DNA of 64,000 bases from an uncultured bacterium (GCA_902778895.1 CACYZF010000007.1:114282-178281); one strand, 5' to 3'. Shown: positions 17,899 to 26,387, counted from the first letter of the stretch. Notes: generated from the sequence alone by a model not told the origin. Made by a program: numbers and translations.

Positions 17899-18482
17899 GG
17901 ATTGAAATGGTTTTGGACGGCTTCGCGCATTTTCGCGGGATCGGTGTCAGACGAATACGGCGTGCCGAGCTGATTCTGGATGGACTCGCGGATTTTCGTC
18001 GGGTCGTTGCTGGTGCCCGGCGCGGCGGCGGAAGACGATGCGGATGCAGGGGCATCCGTGAGGTCCTCTTTTCCCGCAGTACTGAGGAACGGGAGGTTTT
18101 CCAGGATGGCTTCGCGGCCTTGTCCGATGGCGGCGTCCTTGCCCTTGGTGAAGATGTCCTTCGCGGTCCGGATCGCCTCCTGACGGGCGCATTCCTTCGC
18201 GAGGAGCATTTCCTGTTTGCAGAGGGTCCAGCAGTCGGAAATACGGATGAGGGTGTAGCTGAGGAGACGGTCGAACGCGACGGCTTCCTTCGCGGCGGAG
18301 ATGTCGCCGGACTTGATGCCTTCGAGCGCGTTGACGACCTTGTCCTTCGTGGATTCGGACGAGGCGGGGGAAACGGGGACGTCGGTGACTTCCTGCGCGC
18401 GCAATACGGCGGCGCACGGGAGGAAAATGGAAACGGCGAATGCGCCTGCGAGGACGAGAGTTCGAGCCTGAATCGCGGTCAT
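17895..18482 (-). CDS. Exported helical protein of unknown function
   Basis: 195 residues. A signal peptide (VLAGAFAVSIFLPCAAVLRAQ, cleavage near residue 30) is followed by a mostly helical domain with two cysteines in DCWTLCKQE. The tail is Ala/Ser-rich and carries two similar short motifs, DPTKIRESIQNQLGTP and DPAKMREAVQNHFNP. That 16-residue internal duplication at the C-terminus could be a binding peptide. No family recognised. The gene starts 25 bp downstream of plsX and heads the trio of coupled unknown genes. Confidence 0.75.
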   Translation of the reverse strand: MTAIQARTLVLAGAFAVSIFLPCAAVLRAQEVTDVPVSPASSESTKDKVVNALEGIKSGDISAAKEAVAFDRLLSYTLIRISDCWTLCKQEMLLAKECARQEAIRTAKDIFTKGKDAAIGQGREAILENLPFLSTAGKEDLTDAPASASSSAAAPGTSNDPTKIRESIQNQLGTPYSSDTDPAKMREAVQNHFNP

Positions 18483-18507
18483 GTCCGGGCCTCCCCCTCG
18501 GCTGGCA

Positions 18508-19572
18508 TCAGAGATGAGTGGTCAGCGGCGGCTGCTGATCTTCGGGCTTGCGATGGGGCGGCGGAGCGAATTCGATGCCGCACTCGGTGATGCGCTCGGA
18601 AATGCGGCTCGGGAGGCCGCGCTTCGCGAAGTCGTTCGCGACCTTGATGGCGTTGCGGACGGCCTTCGGGGTGGACGCGCCGTGGCCGATGATGCAGACG
18701 CCGTTAAGTCCGAGGAGCGGGGCTCCGCCGTACTCTTCGAAATTGCTGATGGCCTTCACGTCGACGAACGCCTGCTGCGCGAGCAGGGCACCGGTCTTCC
18801 GGATCGCATTCTTCATGATGCTTTCCTTCAGCCAGTGCCGGATGGCGGAGGCGATGCTTTCGGCGGTCTTCAGGACCAGGTTGCCGGAGAAGCCGTCGCA
18901 GACGACGACGTCGGCGCTGTGGAAGAACATGTCGTGCCCCTCGACGTTGCCCACGAAGTTGATGGGCATGTTCGAGAGGATCTTGAACGCTTCCTTGGTG
19001 AGTTCGTTGCCCTTGATGTCCTCGCCGCCGACGGAGATCAGGCCGATGCGCGGCTTTTCGATGTTCTGGAACATCTGCGCGTAGACTTCGCCGAAGATGG
19101 CGAACTGCGCGAGGTTCAGCGGCGTGCAGTCGGTGTTCGCGCCGGCGTCGACCAGGATGAACCTGCCGCCGACCGCGGGCATGAAGGTCGCGATGGCGGG
19201 GCGGTCGACGCCCTTCAGGATGCGCATCTTGACCTTGGACGCCGCCACGGCCGCGCCGGTGTGTCCGGCGGAGATAACGGCGTCGGCCTTGCCTTCGGCG
19301 GCAAGCGTGGCGCAGACCGTGATGGAGGAGTGTTTCTTGGCGCGGATCGAGGTGGTCGAGGGTTCGCCCATTTCGACGACTTCCTCGGCGTGGACGAGCT
19401 GGAGGTGCGGGCCTTCCTTCAGGTGTTCCTTCTGAAGGTAGTAGGCGAGCTTGTCCAGATGGCCGACGAGCAGGATGTCCACATCGGGATACATCCGCAG
19501 GGCGTCGGCGACGGCTTCGACCACGACGGCGGGCGCGTAATCGCCGCCCATTGCATCAACCGCGATCCTCAT
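18508..19572 (-). CDS. plsX: Phosphate acyltransferase PlsX
   Basis: 354 residues. It converts acyl-ACP and phosphate to acyl-phosphate, the donor for the first acylation of glycerol-3-phosphate in phospholipid synthesis, and is peripheral at the membrane. The start MRIAVDAMGGDYAP is diagnostic, and SAGHTGAAVAASKVKMRIL and VCDGFSGNLVLKTAES are conserved PlsX blocks. Length fits the family (~330-350). It lies 45 bp downstream of rpmF, the common bacterial rpmF-plsX order, though fabH and fabD do not follow. Transcription should start at 19857-19884. Confidence 0.96.
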   Translation of the reverse strand: MRIAVDAMGGDYAPAVVVEAVADALRMYPDVDILLVGHLDKLAYYLQKEHLKEGPHLQLVHAEEVVEMGEPSTTSIRAKKHSSITVCATLAAEGKADAVISAGHTGAAVAASKVKMRILKGVDRPAIATFMPAVGGRFILVDAGANTDCTPLNLAQFAIFGEVYAQMFQNIEKPRIGLISVGGEDIKGNELTKEAFKILSNMPINFVGNVEGHDMFFHSADVVVCDGFSGNLVLKTAESIASAIRHWLKESIMKNAIRKTGALLAQQAFVDVKAISNFEEYGGAPLLGLNGVCIIGHGASTPKAVRNAIKVANDFAKRGLPSRISERITECGIEFAPPPHRKPEDQQPPLTTHL

Positions 19573-19617
19573 CGAAACGACTCCGGCTGGTTTTGTTTTG
19601 AGGAGAAAATGAAGGAA

Positions 19618-19797
19618 TTACTCGGCGACGGTCAGGACCTGGCGGCCTTTGTACATGCCGCAGGCGGTGCAGACGGAGTGCGGAGCGACGGGCTTGCCGC
19701 ATTCCTTGCAGAACGAAGCCTGGACGCCTTCGTAACGGTTCGCGGCCTGGCGCTGGCGGCGTTTCATTTTCGAGACTTTGCGTTTCGGGACTGCCAT
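19618..19797 (-). CDS. rpmF: 50S ribosomal protein L32
   Basis: 59 residues, beginning MAVPKRKVSKMKRRQRQAAN, the standard L32 start. Four cysteines in two CxxC pairs (CKEC near 30-33, CTAC near 43-46) form the zinc ribbon. AAGGAG precedes the ATG by seven bases. It heads the operon with plsX. It is easily missed because of its small size. Confidence 0.95.
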   Translation of the reverse strand: MAVPKRKVSKMKRRQRQAANRYEGVQASFCKECGKPVAPHSVCTACGMYKGRQVLTVAE

Positions 19798-19856
19798 GAT
19801 AAGACTCCTTGGTTAGCAGTTATGATATGGTATGAATCAACATCTTGAATTAAATA

Positions 19857-19884
19857 ATATATCACAAAATCGGCGGAATGCAAA
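19857..19884 (-). promoter_or_regulatory. Promoter of rpmF-plsX
   Basis: Minus strand TTGCAT (19884-19879), 16 bp, TATATT (19862-19857), ~60 bases before the rpmF start. Confidence 0.7.
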
Positions 19885-19936
19885 TCCAAACCGTATTTTT
19901 GTGGCGGAAAACCGTCATTTTTCCCGCGAATGCGCG

Positions 19937-19983
19937 GCAGGCGGATGCCTGCACTGCGGAAGTACGCGGCTCTGCTCGCGCAC
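19937..19983. repeat. Modular hairpin repeat after aroE
   Basis: A palindrome with arms gcaggc/gcctgc (19937-19952), the spacer actgcgga, then a hairpin with arms gtacgcg/cgcgcac (19962-19983). Both modules and the spacer match the repeats at 54837-55074. It lies just beyond the aroE stop. Confidence 0.6.
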
Positions 19984-20010
19984 ATGAAAGTCCCCTCTTC
20001 GATACCGGAT

Positions 20011-20850
20011 TCAGCTCTCAGCGGCGGCGCGCATGACGTCCACCGGAGCCTCGCGGCCGGTCCAGATGCGGAACGATTCCGCGCCCTGATGCACGAGCAT
20101 CGGCAATCCGCCGGAAACGCGAAGCCCGCGTTCGCGGCAGCGGACCAGAATGTCCGTTTCGCGGTAGATCGTATCGAAGAGGCAGGCGGAGGAGGGGATC
20201 AGCGCCGGATCGACGGGCGAGCCGTCGCCTTCGTGGAGACCGAGGCTGGTGCACTGAATGACCAGATCGGAACCGTCGAGGGCGTTTCTGACGGACGGGA
20301 GATCGTCGAGCGCGGCGAATCCGCAGTCGAGCGCGGGCGCGTGTTTCAGAATTTCGTCCGTGAGCAGCGCGGCCTTTTCCGCCGTGCGGTTCAAGATGCG
20401 GAGGCGGGCGCATCCGGCGTCCGCCAGATGGAACGCCAGCGCGCGGACCACGCCGCCGCAGCCGAGGATGCAGACGTTCGCGCCCTTCAGCGGGAGCCCG
20501 AAGACCTCCTGCACGGCGCGTTCCAAGCCGGCCGCGTCGGTCGTGTCGCCGAAGAGCTTGCCGTCGCGGACGGAGACCGTGTTCACGCTGCCGGCGAGCG
20601 CGGCACGCGGCGTGATGCCGTCGAGGAACGGGATCACGGCGTTCTTGTGCGGGACGGTGATGTTGAATCCGCTCAGGGATGTCCGGGCGGATTCGAGGAA
20701 GGCGGGCAGGCCCTCGCGCGTGACGTGGACGGCCGTGTAGTCGGCATCGATGCCGAGCGCGCGGAATGCGGCGTTGTGCATGAGCGGAGATTTGGAATGC
20801 CCGATGGGATCGCCGATGACGGCGAAATGAAGCGTGGAGGCGGAGGACAT
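20011..20850 (-). CDS. aroE: Shikimate dehydrogenase
   Basis: 279 residues. It reduces 3-dehydroshikimate to shikimate with NADPH in aromatic amino acid synthesis. Substrate-binding SKSPLMHN (~19-26), the catalytic lysine in FNITVPHK (~61-68), GDTTDAAGL with the catalytic Asp, the nucleotide-binding GCGGVVRALAFHL and NRT are all present. The tail LPMLVHQGAESFRIWTG is typical. The gene follows a tiny lipoprotein gene by 37 bp and a coiled-coil gene further upstream, and probably shares their transcript. A gagg site lies seven bases before the start. Confidence 0.95.
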   Translation of the reverse strand: MSSASTLHFAVIGDPIGHSKSPLMHNAAFRALGIDADYTAVHVTREGLPAFLESARTSLSGFNITVPHKNAVIPFLDGITPRAALAGSVNTVSVRDGKLFGDTTDAAGLERAVQEVFGLPLKGANVCILGCGGVVRALAFHLADAGCARLRILNRTAEKAALLTDEILKHAPALDCGFAALDDLPSVRNALDGSDLVIQCTSLGLHEGDGSPVDPALIPSSACLFDTIYRETDILVRCRERGLRVSGGLPMLVHQGAESFRIWTGREAPVDVMRAAAES

Positions 20851-20887
20851 GACGGGACCTCGCGAGGAAAAACGGGTGCTGTGGAAA

Positions 20888-21049
20888 TCAGTTGCGGAAC
20901 GCGTCGCCGTAGGGATTGGTCTCCCAGGCGGCGGGGGAGTTGAACGGCTTCGGATTGCGACCGGAGCGTTCCTGCGGGGTAGAACAAGCGGCGGCGCTCA
21001 GGAAAAGCGCCACCGCGAGAGAACAGAGGATGAGATAACGGAGCATCAT
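20888..21049 (-). CDS. Small lipoprotein, 53 residues
   Basis: The reading begins MMLRYLILCSLAVALFLSAA, followed by C-S-T, a clean type II signal peptide with lipobox SAAAC and the lipidated cysteine at residue 22. The mature part is only ~32 residues, hydrophilic, with Pro/Asn/Trp, and ends at a TGA. It starts eight bases after the stop of the 35-residue gene upstream and ends 37 bases before aroE. The ribosome site is weak, so it may depend on coupling to the gene before it. No family recognised; the composition strongly favours a real coding region. Confidence 0.65.
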   Translation of the reverse strand: MMLRYLILCSLAVALFLSAAACSTPQERSGRNPKPFNSPAAWETNPYGDAFRN

Positions 21050-21057
21050 GATCTATG

Positions 21058-21165
21058 TCAGAACATCATGAACTCGCGCATTTCCATGACCTGCATGACG
21101 ACCGCGGCGATGAGGCCGAGGAGCGTAAGCACCGCAACTGCAAGAAAGAACTTGGATCTGAACAT
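21058..21165 (-). CDS. Tiny single-pass membrane protein, 35 residues
   Basis: Starts MFRSKFFLAVAVLTLLGLIA; one hydrophobic helix (~6-24) then a Met-rich tail ending FMMF. AGGAAAGG lies 6-13 bases upstream, a good ribosome site. It lies 30 bases after the coiled-coil gene and eight before the small lipoprotein gene, so the three envelope genes appear coupled. Function unknown. Confidence 0.55.
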   Translation of the reverse strand: MFRSKFFLAVAVLTLLGLIAAVVMQVMEMREFMMF

Positions 21166-21195
21166 GTGAGTACCTTTCCTGTTTGGGGTCGAAGA

Positions 21196-22680
21196 TCAGA
21201 AATCCGCGTCGTCGAGGCCGAGATCGTCGGAATCGTCCAGACCGGCGTCTTCCTCGTCGTCTTCGTTGAGGAAGTCGTCGCCGGAGTCGATGCCAGTGTC
21301 GTCGGATTCGTCTTCGCCGGTCATGATGTCGTTGAAGTCCTGCATGGACTGCGCCTGTTCGAGGGCGGCGCGTTCTTCGGCTTCCTTGCGCAATTTTTCA
21401 GCGTGCGCGGCCTTCATGGTCGCGATGTCGGCCTGCGAGAAGTAGACCACGTCGCCGATGCTCGGATAGGAGAAGGAGCCGCCCGGGGAGGCGAGGACGG
21501 TGGCGACGGAGGCGTTAGCGCGGAGACGGATGACCTGCGCCTTGCAGATGTACTTGGCGGTATCGGGATCGAGGCTGGTCGCGACGGTCAGGATGGCGCC
21601 TTCCGGAACGGCGGCGCGGAGACGTTCGCCGTTGGAACGGAGCACGTTGCTCTCGGAACCGATGTCGACGGTGATGTAGCCGTACTGTTCGTTCACGTAA
21701 ACGACCTTGCCGACGAGATCCTTCAGGACGGCGAAGTCGACGTTGAGGGCATTTTCCTCGCCGGAGCCGGTCGGGTCGATGATGGCTCTGAGGCGTTTGA
21801 TCTCTTCTTCCGCCTTGGCGAGTTTCTGGGAAAGTTCCTCGGCGATTTTCTTGAAGTTCGCGGTGTTTTCATCGGCGGTGGTGAGGCCGCGTTCCGCGCG
21901 CTCCACGCGTTCGAGGAGGGCCTTGTTGTCCTCTTCAAGCTGTTTGTGCTTATTGACGAACGCTTCGACGGTGGTGATGTTTTCTCTGAGGAGGCGGTTG
22001 TATTCCTGGGAGTTCAGGTCGAGCTCCTTGGAGTCGGGGGAGATCTGGTTGGAGACGGAGACGATGTGGAGACGGAACGCTTTCATGCGTTCGACGGTGT
22101 CGTTCGTCTTCGCAAGGAGTTCGTTGAGGGAGTTCGCGAGCTTGGCGTTGTCGGCGGAGAACGCGTAGTTTCTGGCGGGCATGTCGAGGTTCGCGCCGTC
22201 CTTGGACATGAACTCGGAAAGGTGCTTGTCGCGGACGTAGAAGTATTCCATGCGTTCGCCGATGTGGGTCTTGATCTCGGCGAGGGTGCCGTCGGTGAGC
22301 TTGTAGTTGGTCACGCTGCCGGATTCGACGATGAACGGCTCGTCGCCTTCGGCGTAGAACGCCTTTTCAAGCACGGTGTTGGTCACGTCGGTGAGGTTTT
22401 CGGCGATGGCGTTGCGCTGCTTGACGATCTTGTCGGCCGCGGATTCCAGCTTGACCATGGCTTCCTTGACTTCGGCCGGAGTCTTGCTGATCTTGAGGTC
22501 GTCGGCGGGGATGACGGCGGAGGAATCGATCTTGCGGGAGACTTTTTCCACCGTGTCGGCGATGTCCGACCTCGCCTGAGTGATCTGCTCTCTCTTCTGG
22601 AAGAGAAGCACACCGAAGACGACCACGACGATCGCAAAGACGAAAATAAAAATGTTGATGATCTTGCTGGCTTTGCTCAT
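21196..22680 (-). CDS. Membrane-anchored coiled-coil protein of unknown function
   Basis: 494 residues. One N-terminal transmembrane helix (IINIFIFVFAIVVVVFGVLL, ~7-26), then a long, mostly helical region with heptad-like stretches, especially ~245-315 (LEEDNKALLERVERAERG, KKIAEELSQKLAKAEEEI). A small strand-rich domain follows (~325-415, VGKVVYVNEQYGYITVDIG), resembling a short OB or SH3-like fold. The C-terminal ~50 residues are very acidic and probably disordered. The start at 22680 is chosen over 22755 because AGGAG precedes it. The architecture recalls envelope tethers, but no family was recognised. Confidence 0.78.
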   Translation of the reverse strand: MSKASKIINIFIFVFAIVVVVFGVLLFQKREQITQARSDIADTVEKVSRKIDSSAVIPADDLKISKTPAEVKEAMVKLESAADKIVKQRNAIAENLTDVTNTVLEKAFYAEGDEPFIVESGSVTNYKLTDGTLAEIKTHIGERMEYFYVRDKHLSEFMSKDGANLDMPARNYAFSADNAKLANSLNELLAKTNDTVERMKAFRLHIVSVSNQISPDSKELDLNSQEYNRLLRENITTVEAFVNKHKQLEEDNKALLERVERAERGLTTADENTANFKKIAEELSQKLAKAEEEIKRLRAIIDPTGSGEENALNVDFAVLKDLVGKVVYVNEQYGYITVDIGSESNVLRSNGERLRAAVPEGAILTVATSLDPDTAKYICKAQVIRLRANASVATVLASPGGSFSYPSIGDVVYFSQADIATMKAAHAEKLRKEAEERAALEQAQSMQDFNDIMTGEDESDDTGIDSGDDFLNEDDEEDAGLDDSDDLGLDDADF

Positions 22681-22850
22681 TACCGGGACTCCTGTAATTG
22701 CGTGAAAATTATCTGATACAATATGTACACTACATCCTGTTTGCAGGAATTTCAAATCCGAACCGGAAAAAAACGTATCTTTTTTTTAGAAAAAAACGCG
22801 ACTTTCTAAAGAAAACGCGGAAAAACAGGCCGGAACCATCAAAAAAGGGT

Positions 22851-22884
22851 GAAAAAGCGGGACGGCGACAAAGCGGCGCCGTCC
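22851..22884 (-). terminator. Terminator after the Lrp-like gene
   Basis: On the minus strand an 8-bp GC stem (22884-22877 with 22867-22860) is followed by cgctttttc. The gap 22681-22850 also carries the start region of the coiled-coil gene; no promoter could be fixed there. Confidence 0.65.
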
Positions 22885-22922
22885 ATGCAGTGTACCGCCC
22901 GCGGCGCGGGCAAATCCGGGGA

Positions 22923-23198
22923 TTATTCCATCCCGTAGGCTGCCGCGGCGTCGTAATTGTACTGTGCGTTGAGGGAGAGGAGGGTCTTCGTATGGGTGAT
23001 ACCGGGAATCTGGTTGCACATCTTGTCGGCGATGATCGCGGAGAGCTGCTGCTGGTCTTTCACGCGGGCGATGGCGGCGAGGTCGTATTCGCCGACGACT
23101 GCGTGGACTTCGACGATGCCGTCGACGGCGAGGATTTCTTTCGTGACGGCTGCGAGACGCTGACGTTCGACGTTGACCAGAATGATTGCGGTGATCAT
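22923..23198 (-). CDS. Stand-alone Lrp/AsnC ligand-binding (RAM) domain protein
   Basis: 91 residues covering only the alpha-beta RAM domain of Lrp/AsnC regulators, without the DNA-binding helix-turn-helix. The pattern ITAIILVNVERQRL, VDGIVEVHAVVGEYDLAAIA and IADKMCNQIPGITHTKT is typical of such single-domain proteins, which oligomerise and bind amino acids. It could modulate a full-length regulator elsewhere or act as a sensor alone. It is monocistronic, with a promoter at 23292-23319 and a terminator at 22851-22884. Confidence 0.9.
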   Translation of the reverse strand: MITAIILVNVERQRLAAVTKEILAVDGIVEVHAVVGEYDLAAIARVKDQQQLSAIIADKMCNQIPGITHTKTLLSLNAQYNYDAAAAYGME

Positions 23199-23291
23199 GG
23201 TTCGGGGTTCCTTTTCAAGTTAGTGTTATGATGAATGTTTGATGTTTGTCGAATAACGGGCGCGGATGCGCCGGAAACTCTTACACCCGCT

Positions 23292-23319
23292 AAGATAGCC
23301 CATTGTTCGGGAAATGCAA
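23292..23319 (-). promoter_or_regulatory. Promoter of the Lrp-like gene
   Basis: Minus strand TTGCAT (23319-23314), 16 bp, TATCTT (23297-23292); a leader of about 85 bases follows. Confidence 0.6.
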
Positions 23320-23359
23320 GCCCGAAAGCACGAAAAATGCGTTTTTTTTCGAGGAAAGA

Positions 23360-23388
23360 TTGCATTTTCCGTCAAAACGGGGCATATT
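23360..23388 (+). promoter_or_regulatory. Promoter of rsmD
   Basis: TTGCAT (23360-23365), 17 bp, CATATT (23383-23388). Confidence 0.55.
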
Positions 23389-23461
23389 AAGTATGCCGGA
23401 GACGACGATGCGCTCCGGTGATTCCGTCCGCCGCCATCATGAAAAAACAGGAGCCGAAACC

Positions 23462-24040
23462 ATGGAAATCACCGCCGGGACCGCGCTGGGGCTGAAACTG
23501 GGCGAACTGCCCGAAGGAAACGGGGTGCGTCCGACCTCGGTGCGCGCCCGCAGAGCGTTCTTCGACAGTATCGGCTCCATCAGGGGGAAGACGTTTGCCG
23601 ATCTTTTCGCGGGGTCGGGCTGCATGGGGCTGGAGGCTGCCAGCCGCGGCGCATCCACGGTGATCTTTGCCGAGGAGTCGCCCGACGCCCTCGCACTCAT
23701 CCGGCACAACATCGCCCGGTTCGAGCATACGAAATCGCCCGCCCGTCTTCAGGTCGTGCCGGGCACGCTTCCCGCCTCGCTGAAAGTGCGCATCCTGCCT
23801 CCGCGCCCGGACATCGTGTTCGCCGATCCGCCCTACGCCAAGTCCATGGACATGCTGGCGGCGCTGACCGCCGACGAGACGTTCAACGACTGGACGCGCG
23901 GCGCGGTCTTCTACTGGGAGCTGCCCGATTTCCAGTGCGCCCTGCGTCCGCCGTCCGGCCCGTGGAAACTCACCGGGATCCGTCAGCTCGGCGCGGCAAA
24001 CTTCCTTCAGATTGAACGCACGGACAAGGCAGGGCACTGA
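23462..24040 (+). CDS. rsmD: 16S rRNA (guanine(966)-N2)-methyltransferase
   Basis: 192 residues. It methylates G966 of 16S rRNA in the 30S subunit using S-adenosylmethionine. The RsmD pattern is clear: GTALGLKLGELPEGNGVRPT, RRAFFDSIG, FADLFAGSGCMGLEAASRGA (SAM-binding motif I), and the catalytic FADPPY (motif IV). The start at 23462 is preferred over 23394, which lies next to the -10 box, because aggag lies nine bases upstream and the family begins close to this ITAGTALG segment. It is a single gene; the repeat block at 24060-24145 follows. Confidence 0.93.
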   Translation: MEITAGTALGLKLGELPEGNGVRPTSVRARRAFFDSIGSIRGKTFADLFAGSGCMGLEAASRGASTVIFAEESPDALALIRHNIARFEHTKSPARLQVVPGTLPASLKVRILPPRPDIVFADPPYAKSMDMLAALTADETFNDWTRGAVFYWELPDFQCALRPPSGPWKLTGIRQLGAANFLQIERTDKAGH

Positions 24041-24059
24041 AACTGCGGAGAAACATCCT

Positions 24060-24145
24060 GTGCCCGAGCGTAGCCGGGCAATACAGGACACATTGCGTGT
24101 GTGCCGTAGCGGAGCACGGCACTACCGCAGTGGAGGCGCTGCCTC
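24060..24145. repeat. Modular hairpin repeat between rsmD and the GH35 gene
   Basis: Three hairpins in a row: one with arms tgcccg/cgggca, one at 24101-24122 with 7-bp arms gtgccgt/acggcac, and one at 24133-24145 with arms gaggc/gcctc. Read on the minus strand it has the order found elsewhere: gaggc palindrome, actgcggtag spacer, gtgccgt hairpin. The GH35 stop codon (24122-24124) and its last seven codons lie inside it. Confidence 0.75.
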
Positions 24146-26341
24146 ATCCTCTCTATAAGCTTTGCCATCCCTCGGCGACATGACCAGATAGCATTCCTTT
24201 CCGATCAGGAGCGAGGCGGGGATGCGCCACGGGAATCCGCAGTCGTACTGGTCCGCCACGAACTTGCCGTCTGCATAAATCTGCGCGACGTCGTATACTT
24301 CAGGAAACTCGACGAAGCCGTTCGGGTCGCCGTAAGCCTCCAGTTTCCACCATGTCAGCGGCAAGATCTGACTCGCGCCGCTCAATTTGAGTTCGGCGGC
24401 GAACATCTCCGGGATCTCGAACGGAGCCTGGTTTATTTGTGTTGCTCTGAGGACGGGCCGGTTCGGGGACGGGGGCTTGCCGACCCGGAGGTCCGTGAAC
24501 TTTCCCTTCTCTCCGTCCCATTTGCGGGCGTCGTACGTCCCGATCTGGACCGGGCGCACTCCGGACGATTCGCCCTCGACGCGGATCAGGTCGCAGTCCC
24601 GCGAGAAATACAGCTCGCCGCCGAGCCTGCGGAGTCCCAGCGCGTCTTTCCAGGGGAGCGTGTAAATCCGAATCTTTCCATGTTTGAAGATCGGGCCGGC
24701 TTCCCGCGTGCCGTCCGCGAACTTGTATTCGGTCATGACGCCGGGAATGGCCGCGAAGAAGAACGTGTCGCCCATGCGGCAGACGGGCTGCGCCGTGGCG
24801 TACTCCAGCAGTTCGCCGCCGAGGTCCATGTTGAACGGCAGGAAGAACGCGATGTCGCCGACGACGTTGATGGCCGGGAAGACGACCGAACCGGTGTCGA
24901 ACACGACGTTCTCCAGGTCGGCGAGCTCGGAGTGGCGCTGGTAGTGATTCACGAAGACGAAGCCGGATTTCCCGTCGGTGCGGAGTCCGGCGCGGACGGT
25001 CGTCGTGTCGTCGCGCTTTACCGGGATCATGGAGTCGAACGCGGGCATCGGGGCGAGCCTGTCGCCGAAGTCCTTCAGGAAGAGGTGCATCAGGTTCAGG
25101 AGCCGGTAGGAGGGGCGGATTTCGCCGTACTCTGAGACGGGCGCCTGGAAATCGTAGGAGAGCATCGGGACATCGTTCGGGTAGCCGGACGCCTTCGATT
25201 CCTGGAACGTGGAGAGTTTGCCGACCGGGTTCGTGCCGCCGTGGTACATGTAGTAGCCGGGCAGGTTGCAGCCGCTTCCGACCTTGATAAGCGCGGGCGC
25301 ATAGACGTCGAACGGTCGGATGATGTAGCGGCGGTGATGCGTGCTCTCGAGGCCGCCGCCGATCTCGCAGGTCGCGAAGGGATAGCGTTCGTAGGGCAGC
25401 CGCCAGCCGTCGCGCCCCGTGCGGTTGGTGGGCATCAGGTCCGCGCCGATGGCGGTGTCGTTCCGCATCCGGTTGAAGAAGAAGTGAGGCGAGGGCGGGA
25501 GCGGCCGCGTGCCGCCGTTCCACGGGGCGTCGCAGTAGCCGCCGAAGACGGGCAGCACACCCGTGAGCGGGATACGTGCGCCTTCCGCGGCGTTCCAACC
25601 GGTGGCGGTGAAGAGAGGCGGGTTCATGCCGGATTCGATCGCGATCGTGCGGAGCGTTTCGAGGTGGGCGGCGTTTCCGGTGAGCTCGTTTTCGAGCTGG
25701 AGGCCGATGATCGGTCCGCCGTCGGCGTAGAAGAGGCCGCGGAGTTCCTTCCCGATCGCGCCATACCAGCGGCGTACTTCGGCCAGATAGCCGTCATTGT
25801 TCGTGCGGAGTCGGAACGGCTTTTTCATGAGCCAGTCGGGGAAACCTCCGTTGCGGCATTCGCCGTGGACCCAGGGGCCGGGGCGAACGATGACTTCAAG
25901 GCCCTGTTTCTGCGCCTCCAGCACGAAATCGCGGATGGAGAGGTTGCCGGAGAAACTGAGTTCCCCCACGACTTCCTCGTGGTGGATCCAGAAAAGATAG
26001 GTCGAGACGACCGTGACGCCGCCCGCCTTCAGTTTCGCGAGTTCGGCGGGCCACTGTTCGCGCGGGACTCGGGAGAAATGCAGTTCGCCCATGACCGGAA
26101 TCCACGGTTTGCCGTCGCGGATGAGGTACAGGCTGTTGATGCCGATGGAGCCGCCGGACGGGTTCGTCCCGCCGAGATTCAGGTGGTCCGTGAGGATTTC
26201 GGGCTTGGCATACGGCTGGAACGTGCAGCGGATCGTCGCGGGCGCGTCCACATGGGCGGCGGACTGGGCAAAGAGCCCGGAATCGGCGGAGGAGAAGACT
26301 GCGGCGGTCATAAGAAGCGCTCCTGTCAGGTTCGGTTTCAT
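24122..26341 (-). CDS. Exported GH35-family beta-galactosidase-like enzyme
   Basis: 739 residues with a Sec signal peptide (cleavage after ~SGLFAQS, residue 27). The TIM barrel (~75-400) has the GH35 hallmark GGPIIGLQLENEL (residues ~210-222), where a Glu of ENE is the acid/base. CEIGGG near 325 is a candidate nucleophile region. ELHFSRVPREQW and YLFWIHHE are also family-like. C-terminal beta domains follow. Expected activity is removal of beta-galactose or a related sugar from polysaccharides, outside the cytoplasm. AGGAG seven bases before the ATG sets the start. The last residues (EAAPPLR) are encoded by a hairpin repeat. Confidence 0.87.
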   Translation of the reverse strand: MKPNLTGALLMTAAVFSSADSGLFAQSAAHVDAPATIRCTFQPYAKPEILTDHLNLGGTNPSGGSIGINSLYLIRDGKPWIPVMGELHFSRVPREQWPAELAKLKAGGVTVVSTYLFWIHHEEVVGELSFSGNLSIRDFVLEAQKQGLEVIVRPGPWVHGECRNGGFPDWLMKKPFRLRTNNDGYLAEVRRWYGAIGKELRGLFYADGGPIIGLQLENELTGNAAHLETLRTIAIESGMNPPLFTATGWNAAEGARIPLTGVLPVFGGYCDAPWNGGTRPLPPSPHFFFNRMRNDTAIGADLMPTNRTGRDGWRLPYERYPFATCEIGGGLESTHHRRYIIRPFDVYAPALIKVGSGCNLPGYYMYHGGTNPVGKLSTFQESKASGYPNDVPMLSYDFQAPVSEYGEIRPSYRLLNLMHLFLKDFGDRLAPMPAFDSMIPVKRDDTTTVRAGLRTDGKSGFVFVNHYQRHSELADLENVVFDTGSVVFPAINVVGDIAFFLPFNMDLGGELLEYATAQPVCRMGDTFFFAAIPGVMTEYKFADGTREAGPIFKHGKIRIYTLPWKDALGLRRLGGELYFSRDCDLIRVEGESSGVRPVQIGTYDARKWDGEKGKFTDLRVGKPPSPNRPVLRATQINQAPFEIPEMFAAELKLSGASQILPLTWWKLEAYGDPNGFVEFPEVYDVAQIYADGKFVADQYDCGFPWRIPASLLIGKECYLVMSPRDGKAYREDEAAPPLR

Positions 26342-26387
26342 GGGGTGGCTCCTGTTTCTGGGGGATAAAAAGGCGTCATTTCCGCAT

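Noticed and set aside
23394..23461. Longer N-terminus for RsmD from the ATG at 23394
   Set aside because: That ATG lies five bases after the -10 box and has no ribosome site; family members start near the 23462 methionine.
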